Shown here: one piece after another, positions 60,701 through 64,000 of the stretch | Layout of the letters: each line of letters opens with the position of its first letter | Numbering within the stretch: position 1 is the stretch's first letter | Source: Limnomonas spitsbergensis | Taxonomy: Eukaryota > Chlorophyta > Chlorophyceae > Chlamydomonadales | Assembly (NCBI GenBank): GCA_037349105.1 | Contig: JAYJMM010000123.1 | Span: 2,108,001-2,172,000 of the forward strand | Length of the DNA: 64,000 bases | Direction: 5' to 3' | Position numbers and translations under genes: made by a program | Notes under the pieces: model-generated | Told to the model about the DNA's origin: nothing | Databases searched by the model: none | The model's input: the letters and a program-made list of their open reading frames with translations, nothing else

Positions 60701-63207
60701 CAGCACAGGTAAGGCCTTAGGGGGTGAGGCCTTGGGGGGTAAGGCCTTGGGGGGTAAGGCCTTGAGGGGTAAGACCTTGGGGGGTAAGGCCTTGGGGGGG
60801 AGGGGGGATCCAGCCTAGGGCAGGCAGCACAGGTAAGGCCTTGGGGAGGGGATCCAGCCTAGGGCAGGCAGCACAGGTAAGGCCTTAGGGGGTGAGGCCT
60901 TGGGGGGTAAGGCCTTGGGGGGTAAGGCCTTGGGGGGTAAGGCCTTGAGGGGTAAGACCTTGGGGGGTAAGGCCTTGGGGGGGAGGGGGGATCCAGCCTA
61001 GGGCAGGCAGCACAGGTAAGGCCTTGGGGAGGGGATCCAGCCTAGGCAGGCAGCACAGGTAAGGCCTTGGGGGGTAAGGCCTTGGGGGGTAAGGCCTTGG
61101 GGGGTAAGACCTTGGGGGGTAAGGCCTTGGGGGGTAAGGCCTTGGGGGGTAAGGCCTTGGGGGGAAAGGCCTTGGGGGGTAAGGCCTTGGGGGGTAAGGC
61201 CTTGGGGGGTAAGGCCTTAGGGGGAAAGGCCTTGGGGGGTAAGGCCTTGGGGGGTAAGGCCTTAGGGGGTGAGGACTTGGGGGGGAGGGGGGATCCAGCC
61301 TAGGGCAGGCAGCACAGGTAAGGCCTTAGGGAGGGGATCCAGCCTAGGGCAGGCAGCACAGGTAAGGCCTTGGGGGGTGAGGCCTTGGGGGGTAAGGCCT
61401 TGGGGGGTAAGGCCTTGGGGGGTAAGGCCTTGGGGGTAAGGCCTTGGGGGGTAAGGCCTTGGGGGGTAAGACCTTGGGGGGTAAGGCCTTGGGGGGTAAG
61501 GCCTTGGGGGGTAAGGTCATGGGGGGTAAGGCCTTGAGGGGTAAGACCTTGGGGGGTAAGGCCTTTGGGGGTAAGGCCTTTGGGGGTGGGGGGAGGCAGC
61601 CCAGAAGTCAACTCTAAATATCTCTGCCACGCGCTGCCTCTGCTATGTCCCCGATTGTGACCGTGTGCTTGAAGTTGCCTCCTCAAGGCATCCCCTTCGC
61701 TTCGTGCCTTGCTTCTCTGCGCCCAGGAACGTGATTGTGGGCTTCTCCTAAGCCCCTCCCCCTCGGCCTCATCCATTCCTCCGGCATGCCCCGGCTGATT
61801 CAAACATTACTACCACGCGCAACCTCCACCTTCACCCAAATCGTGATCGCGGGCGCGACCCTTCCCCCTCCTCTGACATCTCAGCACGTCCCTCCCTCCC
61901 TGTGCCACAGCTCCTCCTCGATGCCTACAACTGCACGCTGCTGGACTCTTCCAACATGGGAAACCCCTACGCCTACCTCAGCAAACTCTGCGCCGATGGG
62001 TGAGAGGCCCTGGGGGGGAACAGGGATGCGCCGTCAAGGGCGCCATATGTCTGGACCGTATTTTGCTGGGACTTAAGAAGGTGTGAGGCCGGCCGCCCAA
62101 CCCTAGAAAACCTGAGACGCTAACACAAAAACAACCTGTGTGCGCATGTGGCCCTCGTTGGCAGCTGAGGACATTGGCTTCATGGACATCATATGATCCA
62201 CACTTCTCCAAGAACCACACTTCTCCAATTGGCAAGCAGATAAAGCCAGAAGCAAGAACACAGAAAGCTTGGCTGGGTGTGAGTGCTCAGAGGTTATGAA
62301 AGGTTTCTATAGGCCGGTCATGGATAAGCCTCATTGAGGCCCTCATTGCCTGCTTCAAGGCGGTCCGACAAAGGTGGACTCCTAGCCAGAAAAGAACGCA
62401 CTGATGGTACTCGGAAACTGCATCCCCCCTTCCTCCCCCCCTCAGTTTGACCTCCTGCCTCCGCCTCACACAGCGTTCATACATTGTCCATACATTGCCC
62501 GTAGGTATGGCGGTAACCTGTGTGCAGTGTGCGTTCCCACTGCCGATGGCCAGATGACCGGCTCCAGTGGCGGCAACTTCATATGCGGGTGAGGCGGGCA
62601 AGTGGGGCAAGGGGCTCCAGGCATGCCCCCGTACTGACCTCTTGTGTCAATACAAGTCGGCGTTTCTTTACAAATCAGGCTGTCCCCGGGTCTGCATCAA
62701 TCCCCCCCCCCCCCCCCCCCCCCTGCTGATCTCTTCAGAAAGCATTAGGTCATCATCAGCTGCATGCCTCCCCCCGGGTGGTCCTGTGGCCTTGGGGTCC
62801 AGTGACAGCTTGTATGCTCACGAGTCACAAGTGCTCAGCTGCTTTCCTCCCCTATGTCCCTGGGGGCCTATCAAAACCCCTCCCCAGTTGTGTCTCTTTA
62901 GAAGGCCCTGGCTCATCATGTACATGCTCCTCTCGTGGTCTGCCACAGCTAGGGAGATCACCTGCTTTCCTCCCTATATTCCTGGGGCGTGGGGCTCGAT
63001 CAAAACTCGCCCCAGGTTGAGTCTCCTCAGACAGCCCTAGCAAATCAGCTACAGGGATGCCCTCCTTGTCCCGTCACGCCGCAATTGTGCTCCATTGCAT
63101 CCCCCGCCCCGTGCCCCTGAGTGTGCAGCGTTTGCGCTGAGAAGTGGCAAGTAATCATGACAACGCTCGGCCTCTTCTTCGTCAACCTGTGCATGATCAT
63201 CATTCAG
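24431..63207 (+). CDS. Giant secreted right-handed beta-helix (Pmp-like) membrane protein, 3'-partial
   Basis: Fifty exons from the ATG at 24431 to the donor at 63208 total 7,239 nt, exactly 2,413 codons with no internal stop; every donor phase matches the next acceptor phase. The product has a signal peptide, at least 30 Asn/Gly-rich coils of the (T/F)xxNxAxxxGGA type found in polymorphic outer membrane protein-like and pectate-lyase-like parallel beta-helices, then a cysteine module and a membrane segment. Many N-x-S/T sites suggest a glycosylated extracellular ectodomain. The likely place is the cell surface or extracellular matrix, with adhesion or sensing as an inference. Transcription continues beyond the window, where more membrane segments are expected. 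Individual exon edges are predicted from splice consensus and phase, not transcripts. Blocks are described separately. Confidence 0.85.
25491..26434 (+). CDS. Beta-helix gene exon 3: first coils
   Basis: The longest exon (944 nt, phase 1 in, phase 0 out). After an N-terminal stretch and a Gly/Ser low-complexity loop (about 25720-25775), it carries four to five coils with hallmarks such as [52 protein letters not shown] and [14 protein letters not shown]...CGGAMQ. Paired cysteines near the end resemble the C-x2-C insertions of algal beta-helix proteins. Ends CAG|GTGGGT. Confidence 0.85.
26491..26600. repeat. Exon-3 tail echo
   Basis: CCTTTGCGCATAACTGGGCT through GCCTTGCAG|GTAG repeats the last about 70 bp of exon 3 (GTTTGCGCACAACTGGGCTGG... 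GCCATGCAG|GTGG) and about 40 bp of the following intron. It preserves the frame and the C-x2-C pair but lacks an acceptor, so it is probably not spliced as an exon. Confidence 0.85.
27103..37552 (+). CDS. Beta-helix gene exons 4-16: irregular coils
   Basis: Exons: 27103-27184, 28639-28850, 29590-29796, 30744-30956, 31394-31480, 31968-32076, 32595-32692, 33058-33134, 33583-33682, 34487-34642, 36089-36232, 36704-36899, 37317-37552. Each carries one to three coils, for example [63 protein letters not shown] and [14 protein letters not shown]. Phases alternate so that unsymmetrical exons occur in complementary neighbouring pairs (4+5, 9+10, 11+12, 15+16), while the others are 0-0. Introns here are rich in exon-edge echoes and minisatellites. 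Confidence 0.8.
27185..27985. repeat. Donor-anchored 29-bp minisatellite
   Basis: About 27 copies of GGCGGAGCTGGTAAGAAGCT plus GGCTCTGAG. The array starts at the exon-4 donor itself (GGGCGGAGCAG|GTAGGAAGCT), so the repeat unit is the exon end plus intron start. Most units keep GTAAGAAG, a good 5' splice site, giving over 20 decoy donors in a row. Confidence 0.95.
28165..28420. repeat. Two about 165-bp diverged tandem units
   Basis: Both share CAGTGGCTGG/AGGGGTTGAGGA, GGATGTGCTCT(C/T)GCACTCTGAGGG and TCTAGTCT(G/A)CA(T/G)GAGTATG(T/G)TCCGGGC. They lie in intron 4 between the 29-bp array and exon 5. Confidence 0.75.
28911..29040. repeat. Exon-5 tail echo
   Basis: AGAGCGATCCTTGGCATTAC... GCTGCACC... 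GCAACAGGGAG...TTTTCAGGGTTG follows exon 5 and is a diverged copy of its last 70 bp (GGCGCGATCCTTGACATTGC... GTGCACG... ACACC|GTGAGTCGTCAGGGTG) plus about 50 bp of intron. Confidence 0.8.
29310..29589. repeat. Exon-6 head echoes
   Basis: GGCATTTCAGGGCTCCCAGT with following AGGCTGGTACTGGCGCC, then CAGGCTGGCACTTCC and CAGGCTGGCTCCGGCACTGCC, precede the real intron end GGCATTCCAGGGCTCCCAGT...TGCAG|GCTGGCACTGGCGCTGCC at 29590. At least three decoy acceptors result. Confidence 0.85.
29875..30025 (-). repeat. Dispersed element, inverted relative to 58210-58365
   Basis: The reverse complement (TGCCAATTACAGACCTTACG, TGAGTTTCAGTCACCGTAAT, TTCAGCTACATTTACCAGTA, GCGCAATTGCACA in order) matches 58213-58365 almost throughout. 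The copies sit in introns 6 and 45 of the same gene in opposite orientations. It is short, non-coding and without evident terminal repeats; a SINE or MITE fragment is possible. Confidence 0.85.
30340..30743. repeat. Two exon-7 head echoes, period about 199 bp
   Basis: ATGCAGGTGCACATTGAACA at 30342 and ATGCAGGTGCACATTGAAAG at 30540 echo the real exon head GCATGCAG|GTGCACGTTGAACG at 30744. Similarity continues for about 50-130 bp (GACAGCTGGACAACAGCCC; then CGGCCGGCCTTTCTG-type intron text between echoes). Both decoys keep perfect acceptors. Confidence 0.92.
31481..31967. other. Intron 8
   Basis: No exon or clear tandem array. It ends in an AATAAAGTGCCCCCCCTCCC stretch and the acceptor GCGCAG. 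Scattered GCAGG/TCAGGTGGATG strings may be decayed acceptor echoes. Confidence 0.35.
32090..32350. repeat. Two about 120-bp tandem units with GT microsatellite
   Basis: Each unit has TGGTTGGTTGGGTAGATCTG, a CATTGGTGGATTTGAGGTGTG part, a GT run (13 dinucleotides at 32164-32188 in the first) and GCACAGATCTTAGGGGCAGA. They lie in intron 9. Confidence 0.85.
32440..32520. repeat. Exon-10 head echo
   Basis: GGCGGCAGCATGTACGCATT, GGGGCTCAAGAACACATCCC and CTCGTCAGAACTTCGATTT align with GGCGGCGGTATGTACGTGGT, GGGGCTCCAGGATGCTCCCC and CTGGTCAATGTGAACTTT of the real exon at 32595. No functional acceptor in phase. Confidence 0.8.
33135..33582. other. Intron 11
   Basis: AT-richer than its neighbours, with no repeat or exon seen; ATGACTCATGACTCACGACC at 33527 is a short local repeat. 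Confidence 0.35.
33683..34060. repeat. Donor-anchored GGGAGGTTGTTGGTGGGCT minisatellite
   Basis: Begins within 30 bp of the exon-12 donor (GCATTGCAG|GTAGGG). It runs for about 19 units of 19 bp, mainly GTTGTTGGTGGGCTGGGAG with GTTGGTGGTGGGCTGGGTG and GTTGGTAGTAGGCTGGGAG variants. Many units contain GGGAG|GTTGTT or GGCTGG|GTGG, weak donor-like strings. Confidence 0.92.
34643..34930. repeat. Four exon-13 tail echoes, period about 75 bp
   Basis: The exon ends GGCCAGCACTAGCTCATGGA + CAAGCCAG|GTGGGAGT. Echoes occur at about 34680 (CACCGTAGCATGGGTGAGCC), 34747 (GGCCAGTCCTAGCTCATGGG + CCAGCCTG|GTGGGA), 34818 (CCAGCACCAGCGCATGGGCG) and 34890 (GCTCATGGGCCAGCCAG|GTGAGA). At least two retain usable-looking donors. 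Confidence 0.93.
35370..36088. repeat. Exon-14 head echoes, about eight
   Basis: Alternating copies of the intron end plus exon head: CTCACCAGCAGCGCTCGCTC + TAACAAAC, TTGCAGTTGGTGCACCTTCC, CAGTCAATGCGCCTCACGGT, TTGCAGTCTCGTTTGCCAGC and others. They lead to the real GCTTGCAG|TCGGTGCACCTGACC at 36089. Period is about 90-100 bp. Several keep a CAG|T acceptor. Confidence 0.9.
36233..36703. other. Intron 14
   Basis: G-rich intron with degenerate GGTGGGGGGG and TGCGGGTGAG strings; the GGTGAG elements may be decayed echoes of the exon-14 donor (GCGG|GTGAGG). It ends in a C9 run and the acceptor TTCGCAG. Confidence 0.45.
37780..37920. repeat. Telomere-flavoured AACCCT/AACCTC tract
   Basis: Degenerate AACCCTGAACCCTCGAACCC and CCCCTAACCCTCTTAACCTC text within intron 16. 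It resembles interstitial CCCTAA-like filler common in this window (also 12310-12480, 55736-55800), but is too irregular for a telomere array. Confidence 0.7.
38206..48243 (+). CDS. Beta-helix gene exons 17-33: one-coil-per-exon array
   Basis: Exons: 38206-38304, 38650-38730, 38948-39028, 39234-39314, 39670-39753, 40975-41055, 41359-41439, 41916-42014, 42724-42804, 43280-43360, 43709-43789, 44509-44589, 45218-45298, 46945-47031, 47256-47342, 47486-47566, 48163-48243. All are phase 0-0; twelve are exactly 81 nt (27 codons), the others 84, 87 or 99. The usual pattern is VYxSNxQxLxIxxVxMxxNxAxxSGGA, splitting immediately after the GGA/GGV/GGS alanine-type position with donors mostly GTGAG and acceptors CAG|GTNTA. 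Each exon thus encodes one beta-helix rung. Any exon could be skipped or duplicated without changing frame. Confidence 0.88.
38350..38649. repeat. Exon-17 tail echo and four exon-18 head echoes
   Basis: The tail echo TTATGCTTGGCTGATGG...GGTCTGGAGGAGTG|GTGAGTG at about 38350-38395 repeats CAGTATGCTTGGATCTGGAG + GAGTG|GTGCGTG. From about 38516, ACCGTGCCTCCAACTCC, ACTATCCTTCCAACAACCC, ACTATGCTTCCAGCACCCC and ATTATGCTTCCAACTCCC, spaced about 31 bp, echo the real GTCTATGCTTCTAATACGG at 38650. Confidence 0.9.
39405..40490. mobile_element. Non-autonomous element or composite with inverted repeats
   Basis: GTCAGGGACCCAAATTTAATTCTTGG at 40022 has an inverted partner CCAAGAATTAAATTGGGGTTCCC at 40407. 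Related direct copies lie at 39421 (GTCAGGGACCCAAACTGAAAG) and 40459 (GTCGGGGGCCCCAATTTAATTC), and an imperfect hairpin ACGTTAACGC...GCACGTAACGT at 40434-40461. The interior includes a perfect-stem hairpin. It lies in intron 21, the composition differs from its surroundings and no ORF is convincing. Limits are approximate. Confidence 0.6.
40312..40365. repeat. 18-bp perfect inverted repeat (hairpin)
   Basis: GGGTGAATACCGCCCTGC and its exact reverse complement are separated by 18 nt that themselves contain a CTCAC/GTGAG stem, forming a long hairpin. It lies inside the element at 39405-40490. Confidence 0.95.
42015..42215. repeat. Two exon-24 tail echoes
   Basis: GATGGCATCAAGATACCCAG + CAGTAACGCCATGGAGTATG at 42064 (with TAAGTGTGGCGTCGCC after it) and TTGTCCAGCAACACTGCATT + GGAGTCTAGGGGAGCAGTGAG at 42169. 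They repeat the end of exon 24 (ATGTCCAGCAACGTCGCCAT + GGAATC...GGCG|GTAAGTG). Confidence 0.88.
44225..44508. repeat. Five echoes of the exon-28 3' splice site
   Basis: A unit of about 60 bp, TTTTCCACTCCCTGCTCCTG + TCCTGCAG|GTTGAGGGCT, is repeated with CTGCAG or CTGTAG at about 44235, 44292, 44350, 44406 and 44459 before the real TCCTGCAG|GTTTATGCG at 44509. Every echo has a pyrimidine tract and an AG|GTT junction. Confidence 0.95.
45600..46690. repeat. 28-bp minisatellite with higher-order duplications
   Basis: About 38 units of TGTGGATACAAAGCCTGTTT + TTTCGTAA and variants (CTTCTTTTTCGTCA, TTGTTGCGTAA). Variant order shows nested duplications: a block with the rare GGATACTAAGCC occurs at about 45950 and 46371, and the rare TATGTAATGTCGATAC at about 46190 and 46525. 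It lies in intron 29, 300 bp after the exon-29 donor. Repetitive ORFs through it are artefacts. Confidence 0.95.
47567..48085. repeat. Five exon-32 tail echoes
   Basis: The real exon end is CTGCTCGACAATGCAGCAGG + ACTATCGGGCGGAGCA|GTGAGTGCAAGCA. Echoes: CTGCTGGGCAATGCAGCGGG at 47629, CAGCTGGACAATGCAGCCCG at 47757, CTGCTCGATAATGCAGCCGG at 47852, CTGCTCCACAATGCAGCAGG at 47944 (ending AGAGCA|GTGAGTGCAA) and CTGTTGGGAGATGCAGCAGG at 48046. The fourth keeps an intact donor. Confidence 0.94.
48244..48758. other. Intron 33
   Basis: No exon, array or clear echo; it ends with a C/T-rich tract (CCCCCCTCCCTCTCCCCCTAG) before exon 34. Confidence 0.4.
48759..49282 (+). CDS. Beta-helix gene exon 34: long coil exon with polyGln/Ser loop
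   Basis: A 524-nt exon starting [19 protein letters not shown] like the preceding array, then cysteine-bearing coils, an internal polyGln plus Asn/Ser loop (about 48940-48995), and coils ending in [12 protein letters not shown]. Acceptor CCCCCTAG, phase-2 donor ACCAG|GTGCGA. No stop occurs in this frame, whereas the other frames here are shadows. It looks like a fusion of several former single-coil exons that lost their introns. Confidence 0.82.
49300..49560. repeat. Diverged about 110-bp tandem repeats in intron 34
   Basis: Three loosely similar units share GCTAGGGTTTA/GCTTAGGGTTT, TGTGACCCT(G/A)AA and GGATGTCAG(G/T)(G/T)GCGTGTC-like text. The remaining part of the intron (to 49894) has no recognised content. 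Confidence 0.6.
49895..56749 (+). CDS. Beta-helix gene exons 35-43: terminal coils and post-helix region
   Basis: Exons: 49895-50024, 51228-51455, 52325-52530, 52910-53171, 53794-53949, 54373-54496, 54980-55101, 55888-56056, 56544-56749. Coil signatures persist to exon 39 ([50 protein letters not shown]). Exons 42-43 lack coils and read as a beta-sandwich-like region ([41 protein letters not shown]) linking the helix to the cysteine module. The donor after 56749 (GAG|GTTGGT) is weak. The acceptor of exon 42 was chosen by phase. Confidence 0.75.
50025..51110. other. Intron 35, unique part
   Basis: Over 1 kb without exon, tandem repeat or recognisable element. Short ORFs here lack coil signatures and phase-compatible splice sites. 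Confidence 0.4.
51110..51227. repeat. Triplicated polypyrimidine tract before exon 36
   Basis: TTGCTTCCTCCTGCCCTTCT + CCAACC occurs three times (about 51129, 51166, 51204 as TTGCTTACTCCTGCCCCTCC), the last ending in the used ACAG. This is a head echo limited to the acceptor tract. Confidence 0.85.
51456..52324. other. Intron 36 with a GA-rich start
   Basis: The first 145 bp (51456-51600) is a GAGAGTGAGAGAA purine tract that begins at the donor GTGAGAGAGAG and repeats GTGAGAGA several times, another donor-anchored expansion. The rest is unique and non-coding as far as I can see. Confidence 0.6.
53172..53793. other. Intron 38
   Basis: Contains AACAATGTAGCTGA and AACAATGTAAGCTGATGTAG motifs near 53315-53365 and two CCAAATCAAGTCC(A/T)-like copies near 53500. 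No exon. Confidence 0.4.
53985..54145. repeat. Three exon-39 tail echoes
   Basis: The exon ends ACACTGCTGGG|GTGAGAAGGG. Echoes are AGCACTGCTGAGAGGGGAGGG at 54029, AACACCGCTGGG|GTGACAGGAG at 54075 and AACACTTCTCTGG|GGTGACAGGA at 54126, each followed by similar intron text. Confidence 0.85.
54735..54800 (+). repeat. Dispersed repeat shared with 19318-19390
   Basis: Direct-strand copy of the intergenic repeat next to the LINE, here in intron 40. Similarity covers about 60 bp and stops sharply at AAAAACTTCAC. Confidence 0.85.
55145..55325. repeat. Two exon-41 tail echoes
   Basis: AGCAACTTTGACACCCTTCC (55168) ... GGGGCTTACAGTCCGTTTGATTCG and GAGACCAGTAGCTTGGGCGC (55282) repeat the exon end GGGACCAGTAACTTTGGCAC ... 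GGGATTCACG|GTGCGTTTGATTTG. In the first echo the donor GT has changed to AGT. Confidence 0.88.
55805..55887. repeat. Exon-42 head echo
   Basis: GGGAGTAGAGAACTGCAGCA + GCGGCCCT at 55818 resembles the real GTGGTTGTGGCCAACAGCAG + CAGCGGCCCT in exon 42, about 100 bp upstream of it. Confidence 0.65.
56394..56432. repeat. Exon-43 head echo
   Basis: CAGACCATTTCATCCTGGGC + TCCATGACCAC duplicates the real acceptor and exon head CAG|ACCCGTTCATCCTGGGC + TCCATCACGAT 150 bp downstream. Confidence 0.9.
56995..63207 (+). CDS. Beta-helix gene exons 44-50: cysteine-rich module and first membrane segment
   Basis: Exons: 56995-57077, 58051-58171, 59504-59574, 59988-60048, 61911-61999, 62505-62588, 63129-63207. 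Joined in phase they read [14 protein letters not shown], then [53 protein letters not shown] and finally [11 protein letters not shown] followed by a hydrophobic [14 protein letters not shown] helix. This CPCPxGAxCxGG ... WHSxPxSxxMHxCPNxxAC ... GYxGxLCxxC order is one I associate with membrane-proximal modules of large green-algal surface proteins, similar to ephrin-receptor/GCC repeats. The match across six introns is strong support for the exon model. Confidence 0.85.
57640..58050. repeat. Three exon-45 acceptor echoes
   Basis: CCAGGTGTCGTGGCAGGCAG (57657), CAGGTGTTGTGGCGGCCAGT (57847) and CCAGGTGTCGTGGCGGCCAG (57923), each with CCCGCTCTCAA or an equivalent after it, precede CCAGGTGTCGCGGCGGCCAG (58012), whose CCCGCTCTCAAGCCAG is the acceptor chosen by phase. 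Period is about 85 bp for the last three. Confidence 0.92.
58210..58365 (+). repeat. Dispersed element, inverted copy of 29875-30025
   Basis: Carries TTACGTAGCTGAGTTTCAGTC, AATTTCAAGGCAAATTCAGC and GGCGCAATTGCACAATTGCAC in the same order as the reverse complement of the intron-6 copy. Confidence 0.85.
58430..58680. repeat. Degenerate CTGTCTGGCG(C/T)(A/C)TTGC repeats
   Basis: About ten irregular 22-25-bp units, for example GGCTGTCTGGCGTCTTGCGG, AGCTGTCTAACGCGTTGCAT and AGCTGTCTAGCGCATTGCTG, in intron 45. Some are followed by AGTGTATGGTGCC. Confidence 0.85.
59070..59415. repeat. C-rich 30-32-bp minisatellite
   Basis: About eleven units of CCCCTACTGTCCGGCCCCCC + CACCCCCACAT, alternating with CCCCTCCTGTCC...CCCCGCAT, in intron 45, 90 bp before exon 46. 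The alternation of two variants shows duplication of a 62-bp dimer. Long Pro-rich and Gly-rich ORFs across it are artefacts. Confidence 0.95.
59575..59987. other. Intron 46
   Basis: AT-rich intron with AAATATCTGCCTCT(A/T)A repeated at 59617 and 59632; otherwise nothing recognisable. Confidence 0.4.
60049..61610. repeat. Donor-anchored GTAAGGCCTTGGGGG array
   Basis: The exon-47 end and donor GGGCAGGCAGCACAG|GTGAGG are recopied about fifteen times as GGGCAGGCAGCACAG|GTAAGG within blocks also containing GGGGGGATCCAGCCTAGGGC, and between them a 15-bp GTAAGGCCTTGGGGG unit runs in long strings. Blocks recur with a period of about 178 bp between 60430 and 61000. Nearly every unit offers GTAAGG, so the intron begins with dozens of decoy donors. 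Confidence 0.96.
62000..62504. other. Intron 48
   Basis: No repeat or exon seen. It includes a CATATGATCCACACTTCTCC / AACCACACTTCTCC local duplication near 62195-62228. Confidence 0.4.
62589..63128. other. Intron 49 with a poly-C run and a duplicated segment
   Basis: A run of about 21 C occurs at 62702-62722. Similar segments at about 62830-62940 and 62955-63040 (TGCTTTCCTCCC...TGGGG... ATCAAAAC(C/T)C(C/G)CCCCAG...AG(A/C)(A/C)(G/A)(G/C)CC) form a tandem duplication of about 125 bp. Confidence 0.7.
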
Positions 63208-63289
63208 GTGTGAATCCACGGTTCAGGGCTCGGGGTGGAGAAGGGGTTCAGGATTTGGGGTGGAGAAGGGGTTTAGGCTGAATTCTGGG

Positions 63290-63480
63290 CTGCTGTCAAA
63301 TTTTGCAGGGTCACCACCCAGGGGCGGATCAAGGGTTGAAGGCTGAACGCTTTACTCCTGGCATTTAGTGCATGGTCACCATCCAAGTGTGAACCAAGGG
63401 TTTAGAATAGACTAGGCTGAACCCTTGACCCCAGTGAAGTTATGTGCGATCATCCAGCAGGTGTCGTGCGTCATACCAGG
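63290..63480. repeat. Exon-50 tail echoes
   Basis: The exon ends ATGATCATCATTCAG|GTGTGAATCCACGGTTCAGGG. GTCACCACCCAGGGGCGGAT + CAAGGGTTGAAGG (63311), GGTCACCATCCAAGTGTGAA + CCAAGGGTTTAG (63374) and GATCATCCAGCAGGTGTCG (63449) are decayed echoes. Confidence 0.8.
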
Positions 63481-63659
63481 TGTTCTGCATCATGGGCGGG
63501 GGTGCAGGGGGCCTGGCGGTGGGAAAGGGGGGATAAGCAGCTCCACCCACATTTAAGGGCTCAGCTGTGGGAAGGGGGGGATTAGCAGCTGCACCCACGC
63601 TCGTGGATCCAGAGCACCAGGAGTGGTGGGGCCCTGATTACGATGCATGGGAGATTGGG

Positions 63660-64000
63660 AGGTATTCCAACTGTGCCAAACCTGTTTACCCGCTGCCTTG
63701 CCTTCATAAAATGGCTTTGGGGTGGATGTTACGTCAGCTGCGGGGCCATCAGGCCGTCTGAAGGATCCCAGCCTGATGAAAATGCATGGGAGGTAGGACA
63801 ACTGTATCGCACATGGTTGCCCTCTCAACTACTGCCCGCCTAGAAAGACTTCAGGTGAACATTGTGCCCAATGTGAGGCCATCAGACTGTAAAGGAGGCA
63901 TGCTGCAGCATAGCAACTGCAACCAACCTGTGAACCCTGTCAGCTGCCTTCCTTCAAATATTTTTTGGTGGATCTTATTTCGCACTTGGGGTCATCAGGC
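63660..64000. repeat. About 248-bp tandem duplication at window end
   Basis: AACTGTGCCAAACCTGTTTACCCGCTGCC...TTTGGGGTGGATGTTACGTCA...GGGGCCATCAGGC (63669) and AACTGCAACCAACCTGTGAACCC...TTTTTTGGTGGATCTTATTTCGC...GGGGTCATCAGGC (63917) are diverged copies. By analogy with the rest of the locus this may be a head echo of an exon just beyond the window. Confidence 0.75.

Noticed and set aside
61067..61803. [11 protein letters not shown] and [10 protein letters not shown] repeat ORFs
   Set aside because: Translation of the 15-bp GTAAGGCCTTGGGGG array within an intron.

Overview
The window is nuclear DNA of a eukaryote, most probably a chlorophycean (volvocine or Chlamydomonas-like) green alga. The inference rests on dense GT-AG introns with GTGAG donors and CAG acceptors, G/C-rich Ala/Gln/Gly-rich exons next to repeat-laden introns, TTTAGGG/CCCTAA-flavoured intron filler, and a secreted beta-helix protein ending in a CPCP-type cysteine module plus membrane segment, an architecture I associate with green algae. 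No rRNA, tRNA, CRISPR array or bacterial operon was seen.

Layout, all on the + strand unless noted. (1) 773-12627: 3' part of a leucine-rich-repeat gene, 14 exons that join in one frame to 794 codons and a TAG; its first visible intron is almost wholly a 41-bp minisatellite of roughly 65 copies. (2) 13245-13423: a small terminal-inverted-repeat element in an AT-richer spacer. (3) 15053-17515: an intronless 820-aa HECT-type E3 ubiquitin ligase with an N-myristoylation-like start and catalytic Cys754. (4) 18906-19120: an unrecognised small basic ORF or first exon. (5) 19579-23345, minus strand: a decayed LINE (apurinic endonuclease, reverse transcriptase, CCHC tail) with three frameshifts and two in-frame stops. 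(6) 24431 to beyond 63207: one giant gene, for which I trace 50 exons (7,239 nt, 2,413 codons, no internal stop, every junction phase-compatible). It starts with a signal peptide, runs through many Asn/Gly-rich right-handed beta-helix coils, including 17 consecutive phase-0 exons that each encode one coil ending in SGGA or a variant, and finishes with a cysteine-rich module and the first membrane segment; the 3' end lies outside the window.

The most striking feature is not a gene. In both intron-rich genes, exon edges are tandemly echoed in the flanking introns: exon tails with their 5' splice sites are repeated downstream of the real exon, and exon heads with their polypyrimidine tract and 3' splice site are repeated upstream of it. 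Several echoes have expanded into minisatellites in which units carry a donor- or acceptor-like site (3' of 11709, 27184, 33682 and 60048, and the array at 928-3687). I see such echoes in over 20 introns. This looks like locus-wide intron growth by tandem duplication anchored at splice junctions, leaving many decoy splice sites. Together with 17 frame-neutral exons in a surface-type repeat protein it could permit coil-number variation by splicing or by unequal exchange. The intronless HECT gene between the two shows none of it.

Limits: exon models come from frame continuity and splice consensus only, with no transcript or homology search; repeat boundaries and copy numbers are approximate.
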